Of a DNA stretch of 64,000 nt, positions 48,540 through 60,100 are shown piece by piece. Under the pieces are notes generated by a model. It was not told the origin of the DNA. It was given only the letters and a program-made list of their open reading frames with translations, and searched no databases. Numbering within the stretch: position 1 is the first letter of the stretch; every line of letters starts with the position of its first letter. The translations under genes were made by a program, and so were the position numbers. The stretch comes from Haliotis asinina (Eukaryota > Mollusca > Gastropoda > Lepetellida > Haliotidae): positions 32,988,501 to 33,052,500 of the forward strand of contig NC_090291.1 of the NCBI RefSeq assembly GCF_037392515.1, written 5' to 3'.

Positions 48540-49798
48540 AGAATATTTATACAGCACACATATCCATGCACTAGTGCATGCTCAAGGCACTAGTATATTT
48601 TCCCTTGATGACTGGATGTCAATCTCAACAGCACATTGTATTATCAATCTCATCTTCCTGGGGAGTATGCAACTCAACTGCCACCAACTTTTACTGTGAC
48701 TCTCCCATCCTTACGAGGTACCCATTCACAGCTTGGTAGACTGGGGCGCATGGTCACTTTGTTTCATGTGGTCATCATCTGATCATATGCCAACAGACTC
48801 ATGGATTCTTTTAAGTGCACAGGGTTGTACACTGTACACTGTGACAACACTGAAAGAATCTGCACACAAAGTTGACTCCAATGTTCAAAGGTGGGCTGGA
48901 TCCCGACACCTCAACCTTGCTGTAGTCACTAGCCTGGTGCCTTGCCAGCTCATCCACCACACCCACTGTAACTGTTCTTTTAAATATTTGGGGACCGGGG
49001 GGAAATGTCATCTTCTGATGACACTTGTTTCATTGTACTTGTGACATGATGCTGACTACCACATTTTCTAGATATTATGCAGCATTAATGTGGAAGTACA
49101 ACAACTGTACAGGTTAGATGTAAAGTAGTCTTATAGTCATCCTTTTTTGAAGCAACAATATCTGAATCCAGCAATCCAGCAGGACAAACAGACTTTCTGT
49201 AGGCTGGTACATTGGATCCTAGACACATTTTGGTCAGTGTCCAACACTGTAGGTTGTGCATCATCATCAATATGGACATGCTATGTAACTTAAGGCTTAC
49301 TAAAAGTATCTTGAGTGAAGAAGTCAACAGTAATCACCATGCTCATCTATTTTTGTACTAAGGTTTGGAAGGTACAAATCATGTTTAATTTGGAACACAG
49401 TTTTAGAACCAGAACTATCATGGACATAGGATTTATATTCATTCTTCTTTAGTCATCACATTATATAGGTTAAGACTAAATATACTGCCAGTGCCCTGTT
49501 GCCATAACCTGTGCAATATAAGGAAGTTTGTCTTCCTCATGCACTGCTCTGTTGTGTTTGGGTGTTTGAATCAAACTTGGTGCTGGTGTATTTCAACACC
49601 CTTGCAATTTTGCTGTGTTTGTTTTCACTCAAACTCAACGAATATTGAATTTTATTTAAAGTGCCCATTAAGCACACAAAAACTTACCTTTATAATGACC
49701 TTACCATTTAATGTATATATGAAAACCAAATTTTATGATGTTCCCATTTACTTTCTTTTTTGTAGTGCAAAATGAACAATGAATGTTAGGTTTTTGTA
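48540..49798. other. Intergenic, nothing recognised
   Basis: No exon, transposon motif or array was recognised. Confidence 0.4.
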
Positions 49799-50716
49799 CG
49801 AGGGGATGTCAATAAGTTTTGGGCCTTGCATAGAAAAACACAAAATATTGGTATGAACCACATTTATTTTTCAACATAGTCCCCTTGTGAGTCAAGACAC
49901 TTGTTCCATCTTTTCTGCCAGTCGCTGATGCCATCTCCGTAGAAGGCGCCAGTTTGGTCCTCAAACCAAGCCTCAGTAGCAGCAATAAGCTCATTATCAT
50001 CATGAAATCTACGACCACGCAAGTGTTTTTTGAGATTTGTGAACAAAAATTAATCACTTGGTGCCAGGTCTGGAGAGTAGGGGGGATGCGGCAAGATTTC
50101 GTACCGCATTCCTGGACAGCAGCGGCTGCAACGCGAGAGGTGTGTACTGGAGCATTCTCTTTATGTAATAGCCTAAAGTGAAAATCTTCTGGATTCTTGT
50201 CTCTGGTTAGCATGGAGTTGCTTATGGTGACCCTTGTTTGCTTCATTTCATCTGTAAGCATTCTTGGCACCCATCTTGCGCACACCTTAGACATGACGAG
50301 ATGTTCATGAAGAATTGTCTCGATGGATCCGTGTGAAATGCCTGTGGTCTCCTCTAACTCGTGGAGTGTGATTCGACGATTTTTCAGCACAAGTCTATGC
50401 ACTCTTTCAATGTTTTCCTGACTAGTGCTTGTTGTTGGGCGACCTGGACGGGGGTCATCTTCAAGATTATCTCTACCATGCTTAAATTCATTGACCCATC
50501 GTTTGATGGCAGCAGATGAAGGGAAAGACTTCCCATAAACTGCTGAAAGCCTTTCTTCTATGTTCATCGCCGAGTTTCCTTCAATAACTTCTGAGAGTAG
50601 GATACCAAAACTTATATATCACATCAGCTACACCCCAAGGTTCAATGTCGTACCATAGGCTGTGACACCTGGGTATGAAAAATGCTCAAGGCTCAAAACT
50701 TACTGACATCCCCTCG
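49799..50716 (-). mobile_element. Mariner element, internally deleted, with intact ends
   Basis: Terminal inverted repeats begin CGAGGGGATGTC at both ends and stay alike for about 35 bp; a TA target duplication flanks both sides (49797-49798, 50717-50718). Length 918 bp versus about 1.3 kb for a whole mariner. The minus-strand transposase starts near 50567 with its helix-turn-helix region (AIKRWVNEFKHG, GRPTTSTSQENIERV). The segment around the first catalytic Asp is deleted after 'NPEDF'. The second Asp motif reads HKENAPVHTS with Glu in place of Asp. A lost base shifts the frame before the third motif (YSPDLAPSD), which ends in a stop. The C-terminus survives in another frame (49864-50046). 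Confidence 0.92.
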
Positions 50717-50718
50717 TA

Positions 50719-52133
50719 CCTAAAATGTATTTTTTCACTTCCATGACCAAGCCAGACATAGTACATGTTCATGTCAATAAATGTGGACGAGTATCTGTGG
50801 CTTTTGCACTGAATATGTTTGGTAACAACTTTACTCATGTTCATTTTCAATAAATTTTATAACATTATTAACATTAATCACATAATGTGAGATAAAAAAG
50901 AATGGTAGACATGGCATGATTTATTACTATACCTCTCCATATAGCTTAGATATTGCTGAGTGAAGCATTTAATAACCACAACAAAAAATAAACAAAAACA
51001 TGTGAAGTACAGTTGAGCCTAATGATTGATATTGATACATTTCAGGCACAACCTTCAAGAAAGTAAAGTAAGGAAGTCACAGTAGCTGATCAGGTAGATG
51101 ACTGACTTTGTGTGCTGGCGATTAACTGCCTGACTCTGAGGGTGTGGGTTCAAGTGCCAGATGGGACTCAACCAAAAAAGTACTAGAATTTGTACTTTAC
51201 TAAGAAAGTGTAATCCCAAGTATGACATATGTTACATTTGATCACTTTGTAAATGGCATTGTGTAATAACAACCAATTATTCCTTGAAATGGGAACGACT
51301 GCCATAAGTCGAACTCAACATTCGCTATCTCAGGGAAAGGTAGTTGACAAACATAAAATAAAATATGCGTGATCTGATATCAAATATCAAATGTGATCTT
51401 GTAACGTCATGTCTAAGGTTATAATGCTCACAGATGTAGAAGCATCTACCTGATGTGTGATATAAAGGAAATTTCCTGATGCCTGATATGCAAAGACACA
51501 AAGACAGAAAAGATGTATTTGACTTGCAAGTTTCCACTGGTGAGGCAGCTTTCTGTGAACCCTCAGTACAATACTGAATGGCAGTAATTCATGAACACTA
51601 TATGCCATAGTAACAATCAGACAATTCCCTCAGCTCTGTAGTGGCATGGCTAGTGACATGTTTTTCGTTTTTTTCCATTCAGTGAATAAGTGTATTGGAC
51701 AGTTCAAAGGTTTCTGCCATGACACCTTAACATGTATGTTCCTTTTGGCAATTTTATATTGTTAGACCTTTCTGTGTTCATGTTAGATTTTAGCCATAAT
51801 TGTCCAGTAAGTCATTTTTATGTTTTATGTTTAATTCCATTATATATTTCTTAAATTTTGCTACTTCGGGTTATCATGACATTAAAAACAAATGTTTTTA
51901 TTAATTAATAACTTCCTATGTTCACAGGTTGTTCACCATTCATCCCATGGTTGATGTACACACTTGTCAATATCATGCAGCTGTCCTGGATTCATAGGTA
52001 CTAAAGGATCCCCGTGAATAAATCCCCATGCAGAGTGGTGAGCATGTGATCAGTCTTAATGACCTAGCTTATTATGCAGCAGGAACAGCATGGGACATCC
52101 ATTACTTGAAGGTAACAACTTCTCAAAATTCAG
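50719..52133. other. Intergenic, nothing firm
   Basis: A tail-like SINE trace at about 50935-50985 (CATATAGCTTAGATATTGCT) and a tRNA-SINE-like B-box trace near 51150. No gene recognised. Confidence 0.4.
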
Positions 52134-52700
52134 AACATCTTCAAATTCTATGAACTGTAGGTTTTGAAGGCGTTATTCCATGTCTAGTGAAGGTCATATG
52201 ACAAATAAATTGTTAAAAATGTCTGAAATTTAGAACTATGGACCAAGTACATTCCGAAGTTAATGACAAAATTGAAATGCAATTTGCTATCAGCCCAGAG
52301 AACATCTTCAAAATACCATAAACTGTAGATTTTAAAGGCATTATTCCTTTTCTGGTCAAGGTCATGTGACAAATAAAATTGTTAAAAATGTCTGAAAATT
52401 TTTACTATTGACCAGGTAAAGTGACAACGTGTTCACAAGTATGAAATGCTGTTTATTGTCATTAGCTTAGAGAATATCTTCAAAATTCCATAAATTGTAG
52501 GTGTTAAGGGCAATATTCCATTTCAGGTCAAGGGTGTATGACAAATAAAAATAGTTAAAAACCTCTGAAAGTAAGAACTTTTGACCCAGTGCAATCAGAA
52601 GTTGATTGCAAGTTAGAAATGCAATTTACTATCATCTGTACAAAGGAAAATATTGAAACTCCATAAACTGTAGATTTTGCATGCTTTATTCCAAGTGCGT
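52134..52700. repeat. Tandem repeat of about 170 bp, 3.4 copies
   Basis: Units start at about 52134, 52301, 52473 and 52648. Each carries an AACATCTTCAAAAT-like start, CCATAAACTGTAG, GTCAAGGTCATGTGACAAAT and GTTAAAAATGTCTGAAA. Diverged, with small indels. Confidence 0.85.
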
Positions 52701-52851
52701 GTGACTAATGATTCATGTATAATGTAGAGTCAATGAGAAGGAAAGGTGATCGTTTGACCTCAATGCGCCGCACGTTACTAAAGGCTTGTCGAGGCACGCT
52801 TTTCTCACTTCGCGTCGTCACCGAGGCGTAGCAGGGTGATATGACTTTCGC

Positions 52852-52882
52852 AGCGGGAGTATACGACTTTTATACTCCCGCT
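52852..52882. other. Perfect 12-bp hairpin in a CpG-rich patch
   Basis: AGCGGGAGTATA, a 7-nt loop CGACTTT, then TATACTCCCGCT. The surrounding 52750-52900 is unusually GC- and CpG-rich for this window. No gene is nearby. It could be a structured RNA, an element end or a terminator-like stem. Confidence 0.7.
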
Positions 52883-54251
52883 GGCGGATCGTGATGGATG
52901 TACATGGTATTTTATCAGCGTCACGTGGACCAATCATAACTCGACATTCTTACATGAGGCTAGATAAGACCTCTCCTTAATAGGAATTTGAGTAGACGTA
53001 CAAGGTTAAAATAGTTAGATACAATCAGCAGGTACAAATACTAGTTAGAATTTGATTTGTTTGAAACCTGTAATGATACCAAAATTGTGCAGATCGATGA
53101 TCGTGATATCTGTCTCTGGACTGCTTGATCCAGACTCGATTTTTTATAGAACCACCTCGTATACAGATTAACAGAATTTTTCTGGGTTTCTTCTTTTTAT
53201 CCTTCGAATACTAATGGTAAAGACATATAAGATGATCCACGACCTGACAAATGACCCCAATTTGCATACTTGGGAACGCCCCACAGAACGATCCACTTGA
53301 AACAAGAGGGAGACAGGTTGTCTGATAAATATCGTGAAGTTCATTTTCCCCGTGCGTTTCACGCATGAATTGTTATAGCACACTCAATTTGGGACCAGGT
53401 ACAATCCCAACGAATTGAATCAACACAATATACTGAGCAAATATGTTTGGGACCACCGATCCATTTCACGAAGCAAATGACATTTTCCTGGGGTTTTTTT
53501 TTAACAAAAGTGTTGAATATCTAAAATGCTTGTCAATGCCCCAATCATCTATTTGTCTTCGTCTTAACTAAAGGTTAGCGTGGAATATCAGTATCTTATG
53601 CCTGAAATTGCAGTCCTATCATTCGAAGGAATATGCGGTGTTGTTTTAATGGGTAAAGTTGACTTTTCGTCTGCTAAATATTAAATAGATAATAACTACA
53701 TATAGTTAATTGTGTTTCATTTAACTTTTTAATATGTTCAAAGTTATCTGTTACTGAATGGTGGTGGCTAAATCAGAGTAGCAAGGGGGAAATATTTTTA
53801 TCCCATAATTTTGTTCCTATTTCTCTGTACGAGCTGATTTTCGTCCATAATTCCGCTGGTGATCGACCGGGAATACATGGCTTGGAAACTTATATAACCG
53901 GTTCCAGAGAAATGGTTAGTATTCAAACAATATTTCCATATTTCTGTCATATTTTTATTATGGTAACCAAAATTGTGTACAGAAAACTGAAAATACCTTT
54001 TGACATTGATAAGTCAGTGAGAAATATCTTTGTACACAAATTTGTCGGTTTGGGGATTACTCAGTACCAGACTCAGTAGATTTATCAGTGACTAAAACAA
54101 AATTAAAAAATATAAAATACAGACAACTCACCAAAGATTACTCTTTTTTATGACAAAGTATGGGAACAGTAAAAACCTGATATAGTATGTGTCAATTATT
54201 ATACAAGACACAACAATGCTGGAAAATTAGGTGGACTTACTGATTTATGCT
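52883..54251. other. Intergenic DNA with a SINE trace
   Basis: 53085-53165 is a decayed type A SINE (TGTGCAGATCGATGATC, GATCCAGACTCGATT). The rest shows no recognised feature. Confidence 0.4.
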
Positions 54252-54254
54252 TTA

Positions 54255-55416
54255 ATTATCACTCTCTGAATCAGTCTCGGTGTCTGAATCACTTGCAAGT
54301 CCTAAGTCAATCACTAGTCTGTCAATTTCCCTCTCTACTGCGATTTCGCGTTGCCAGTAACCATCTTCAATTGTTTTAACATGTTTACAACATTCCGACC
54401 ATTCTTTTGCACCGATTGCAGACATCCTTTCATTTATGGCAACTCTTAAGGAACTTTTTGTGAACTGCAAGTTTGTGAAGCGACATAATTTTTCACATTT
54501 GCCCAAATTAACTCAATCGGGTTTAGTTCTGCGTGGTATGGAGGGAGACGTAGTACATCATGACCATGTTGCTTCAACATCGTGTCTACTCTGTAGACAG
54601 GGCCCTATTTGTTGGATTTTGCAAGAAACAATAGTTCGGCTTTAAGCATTTTCTCATCAAATGTGACATTGTGCCTTTGTAGTCACGCTTTTATGTCATC
54701 TTTTCTGTTGGCGGTTGTCGGACACTTGTCCACTTGCTTGCTGTGATATGGTGCATTATCCATAACGATGACAGAGTGCAGTTCATCTCGTCATGATAGT
54801 CTGCTGATTTGAGTTTGGAATCAAAAACAAGCAAAGCATTTGGAACAAAACCGTTTTTGCACTCCCTGCATGAACCACAATAAGCCGAGGTCCAGTGCCA
54901 GACGGAGGTTGAACCCCATTTATTACGACTTCACCCTCAAGTTGCCAACACTTTGGGACAATGTGGTGTACATGCAACCATGTTTCATCGATAAAGATGA
55001 GTGTTCGATTTTCTTCTCTGTGTTTCTTTATTGCACGCAAGTATTGCAAACGCTTTGAAACAAAGTCTTTACTTTCCATCAAAAGTTTAGGGTTTGACTG
55101 CGTTTTTCGCCACCTAGACCCTATGTCTGTGAGATTTTTTCGAAAACTTTCCTTAGAACCCTTGTAGTGGATAGTTGGGTTTTTTTACGCCATATAAACT
55201 TTGTACAAATTGACGGACTGCACACCGGTCGAAATCAAGTTTGTAACTGCAAGTTTTGGGTTTGCGCAACTTGATGGGACTGATAAATGTAGGTCCACTC
55301 GCACTCCTACCACCTTCTGCCTTAATGCGCTTTAAAGTTGCCGTTGAGAGTCCAGTAGCAAGACTACTTTGTAAAAGAGAATCTGCTTTGGTTGTACAAT
55401 TTTTGACCATATACAT
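54255..55416 (-). pseudogene. IS630/Tc1-superfamily DDE transposase relic
   Basis: Minus-strand pieces in order: an N-terminal part (55153-55416), a first catalytic motif FIDETWLH within 54783-55082, the second Asp motif VIVMDNAP near 54760, the Glu motif LPPYHAELNPIELIW near 54510-54550, and an acidic Ser/Asp-rich tail (GLASDSDTETDSES) ending at 54255. Asp, Asp and Glu of the catalytic triad are all still readable, but at least three frame changes separate the parts, one near 54445. No terminal inverted repeats were found. This type, with an ELNPIE box and acidic tail, is frequent in invertebrate genomes. Confidence 0.85.
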
Positions 55417-57055
55417 GATATGATATTATTGTATGCTATCTCCCTTGCCTGAGAATGAACTATTTCCCATGTTTTCCTAACTTGGACATTTTTTACTACA
55501 ACTGAAATCTGTTTGACAGTATTGACAGGTGTTAATCAGTAGCGGTGTTGATTTCATGTCACGGTTAGCATGTATTGCACGTGCATAATCGTCAAGCTAC
55601 CTGTAGCAGCCAAGTGTACTCTCCCAATTCGTTATACCGCCTCTCTTGTCACAAATGCGTTTAGTGCGCAGAATATAATCTAATATGTTTCTAGCAGTAC
55701 GTTTCAGGGCTTGTTCTGGCCCAATATTTACTGTTAACTGTGACGTCCCAATGCTATGACAACGCAATACACGTGGAGGTCAATGGACGCAGTGTGTTTT
55801 GGATGGTTAATATCTCGCATTAGGAATGAACACAGCTTATTTTGCGAGCCATGACCTCACAAATGTGTGTAGTAATACGTGACGTCACAAGCCCGGTGAC
55901 ATACTTTCTCCTGATCATGCAGATAAATGCCTTAGGTAATCTAGTTCCCAGTAAGATTTTATATTATAGCACGTATTGTTGTTAACAAATATTAGCTTAA
56001 GTTTGAACAACAAACTTCAGAAAGACCGAATTAACACTTTGAACAACAAATACACTTAAATGTTCTCATGAAGTTGTGTACATGGATTCCTGTACCGATC
56101 TCACGCTAATGCTGACAGCCGGTCGGGGAACTGATGTTGGTATCTTCGTAAATCTATGAATTTCTTTCATCGCTTTGTAATCTACACCATCTATCATAAC
56201 CAGGCGTGGCTTTTCGGAGATCAAAGCACCAACAGTACCATAGCCACTGCCGTCAATCCGGACACGACCACCGACTCTGGACGCTATCATTATTTACATT
56301 GTGAAAGTAATCTCTAAAATTTGCATATGACCTCTCTAATTTGCCTCACTATCCGTATATGACCCCAAAGGATACCGAAAATATCCGTTGCCGAGGAGGA
56401 CATACAGTGACCAAAAGAAACAAATACCAATGCCTTGACCAAGCAATAATTGCATGGGAATGCGCGCAATATAAATATCCTAAAATAATAATGGAAAGCC
56501 AATCAAGCACGTCATATTATCGAGTGCCAACAATCAAGCGAAACGACAAAAGTTGATGGTGCATCTACTGCCAAATATTTAACATGCCACCGTCACTTCC
56601 TGGGCTACTCTTTGGGGGTAAGATTGGTCCACTCTTTCGCGCGCCAAAATAATCGTGAGTTCGAATCCCTGAGCCCAGTTCTCTCTTACGAGTGTTCTCC
56701 GTTGTATAGTGACCCCTATGAAATTGGCATTCTTATTTATTTTCCGCCCATCTTCCTCCTAAATCATTGGTGTGATCAAGTTTAGACGCTTAAATTCAGT
56801 CCTCTGTTGAGGGACATGTATGCGACCAGTTTCCTTGAATTGTGACCTAAATTAATTCTGCATTGAATCTGTTCATAAGTTGTGTTGAGAAACTCCGTAT
56901 ATGTACAGTCAAAGGACAGTTTACATTGAACACTCGGATTGTCTGCACGAACCGAATTTAAAGTTCTTAAATGGGGAAAATCTTCAACGCAACCCGACTA
57001 TAGCGCGTTGTCAGAGAAACCACTCACAAAATCTACATATGAAAATCATCAAATG
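55417..57055. other. Intergenic and 3' flank of locus C
   Basis: 56066-56290 (minus) is a 74-codon frame (start MIASRVGGRVRIDGSGYG) with coding-like composition but no recognised family or splice partners. From about 56640 the DNA aligns with the 3' flank of locus B. Confidence 0.4.
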
Positions 57056-57061
57056 TTTATT
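57056..57061 (-). terminator. Polyadenylation signal of locus C
   Basis: AATAAA on the minus strand, about 91 nt beyond the stop; position conserved with A and B. Confidence 0.6.
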
Positions 57062-57151
57062 TAAGCATGAATAAAGTGGTTTTGAGAAGTCAATAAACAG
57101 TTTGCACATTTGCTTATTTGCAAGTAGAGTTTGAATGTATGTGCCGCTGGA

Positions 57152-60100
57152 TTAAACTGCGATTTCAACCCAGTTCACAGTTACGTCATTTTCGATTTCA
57201 ACGTATTCAGGTTTAAATCCTTCCGGACTTTCTGGAACCGTGCAACGTCTTTCACCGTCAACGTCCAGCTGCAACAAACGTTAGATGTTCATTAATACTT
57301 TTACAGTCACCCAGAGCAGCCTATGTATATCTATGATTTCTAATAGTCTAATATACATTCTAATTCAACCTAATAAGTAACACGACTTCTGAGTGGTCAG
57401 TGCTATAAATTTCCGACCGTAATGGCGTATAATCAGCATACCGAATTTGAAAACCGACTCGCCAAAACCTTTGAATGTATACTGAGCAAAAAATAAATTT
57501 ATGATTTTTTTTGTTTCTGTTCATTGGAATATTTCAAACAGTATCTCTAGTAAAAGTAAACATTGTGAATCCTTTAATTTCATGAAATTGTAAAGTCGCG
57601 TTCATTCCTTGACTTTGTAGCCTAGAAAAATTAAAAGCTATGAATGCAGTTGCAAACACAAAATCATGAGGCCAAGTGGTGCATATTTGCCTAAACTGAA
57701 TAAGCACAGTAAAGTTGAACAGGAAAAACAAAACTTAATTGCACTTTTCATTTTGGTGACATTTTGGAAATGCCGCGTCTTACAATTGAAGAACATCAAT
57801 GTGCTATTGGGAGGGTCAATACTGGCCAGTCTGTGGTCGCTGCTGCAAGAGCCTTTAACTGTTCAAGACAAACAATTTTTAAAGCAATTTTTTATGCAGG
57901 GTGAGATCCATGACTAGACGTTGTGTGGCTCTACGGGACGCAAGAGGTGGACACAGTCGTTACTGACGACCTCAGTTCCATTGTTCTCCATTCTGTGAAC
58001 TTCATTTTGTAGAGTACTCAGACATCATAAATGCTACCAACGTAAAAGACAAACAGCGAGACATGTTTCTGCATGTTTTCTGTTGATGTCCAGGTGTTCT
58101 GCGCAAAGCATACAACTAAAATAATTGCCATAAAATAAATATGAAAATTGTGGTCCCAAAAATACTGAGTGTTAACTTTTCATTTTTGCTCAGTATACAT
58201 CTAAACAACTCAGTAACGCTGTTTTATCCAGACATTGTCAGATTTAGGCGTTGCCGATGTAACTAAATTTGTGGCTATATGACCACCGGTATACGTCCCC
58301 AGTTCGTCAAAGACTGTACAGTTCTCAAGATCATCTATAAACTGATCCTAAATTTTCACCTCCATGTTCGTACCCTGTACACCCCTCCCCCATATACTGA
58401 CCGTGTATATCCGCTCTCCATTTACTGACCCTGTAGAGCACCCTCCATATACTAACCTGTGTACCCATCCTCCATTTACTGACCCTGTATTTGTAACCTC
58501 CCAAAGCTTAGACAGTCATATCTAAGACACCTTAAAACAACATTACTGGTTTAATGCACAACTAATTCTCAAGCTGATACCTGTTTCAGTCCAGCAGAAT
58601 CATTTAAACAAAACGCTAAAGTACTGGGAGATTAGCCATGTATACCACCACCCAACCAATACCACACCACCATCCATATTCTAACCTGTATACCACCCTC
58701 CAAATACTAAATATAACCTGTCTCCATTTAATGAGCCTGTATCTTCACCCCCAACCTGTATACGTCTCATATACTCACGCTGTATACTCCACGACTCAGG
58801 ATTAATTTGACGGTGAACTCTCTTCCAAAATGTGTGTGACCCTGCCACTCCTGCACTGTGCCCCATTTATTTTGGACAAGTGTGTTGCAAACGATGTTAT
58901 GGTTTTGTTTGTCAAATTGAAAGCGGAAGTAAGTATAGAACACCATGTCCTCGCCTTTAATGAGATAGACATCAAAACTGAAGTAAAAAAAATGTGACAT
59001 ATATATTGTTTAAATGATTTTCACAATATAATAACGCATTTTGTATCATCACTGTAGTCCTCGTTCCTTTACATGAATAGGAGTATTAGTATTGATTGTA
59101 AAGAAACAAACACTTGTATCAGTGTCGTATTAGTCGACAAGTAGTCGATGTTGTATTTGGCACATACTCTATCTCGAACTCGGTCCATAGTCTACAAGGG
59201 AACAATTTTAGGAGTGATCCTTCAAATATGTAGTCATCGCGTGGATAAAGCCTAAGTTAAAAGTGTATTTTGTTGTGGCCATCATGAATTTACTTTAGTT
59301 CATTAAGTTATTTGGCATCGCATTATATGAAATGAAAACGAAAACACGACCAAAAGTTCCCTATCAACATTTAGCATTGCCACTAAGAGCGTCACAAATG
59401 TCAATCCCCTTCGCACCATTTGCAATTTTTCATTTGATAATACTGTCTACTTATAAAAGGTTCTAATTGTTTGAACACAATTGCTTGTGTATTTATTAGT
59501 GTATTTTATATACAAATGGAGAAAGGGATAAGTAGTAAATCTGGAGAAAAATATATGATATTTCATCTTAGCTGTACAGACTTGGTGATGAACTGTAAAG
59601 AAGACATTAATTACCTCAAAACATAAATAGTACTACTGTGCAAAATTGGCATAACATGTGTATAAGCCACCGATTGTTAGTTTCAGATTCACATATAAAC
59701 CACTACTGACACCACCTAGTTTACATATATATATGTTTGTGTGTGTATGTGTGTGTATATGTATATGTGTGTATATGTGTGTGTGTGTTTTTTTATATAT
59801 ATAAACTAAGGACTTCGTTTCATTCAAAACACTAGGGACAACGCATATTTTCACACAAATTACCAATAACAACGCTATGTTTTACACAAACTACCAATGG
59901 CAACACTTATTTGCCTACAGCCCACTAAGTACAACACTTAGGTTCACGGAAACCACCAATGATAACTCTTTCAAGCACGCAAATCAGTAACGGCAACGCT
60001 AGGTTTCACATAACAGCACCAATGACAACACTCATTTGCCTACAAACCACTTATGACAACAGGAGGTATGGAGTAGCTTAGTAGTTAACGTGTTTTCTCG

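Noticed and set aside
52852..52882. Histone mRNA 3' stem-loop
   Set aside because: The stem sequence and the 7-nt loop differ from the conserved 6-bp stem with 4-nt loop, and no histone gene is nearby.
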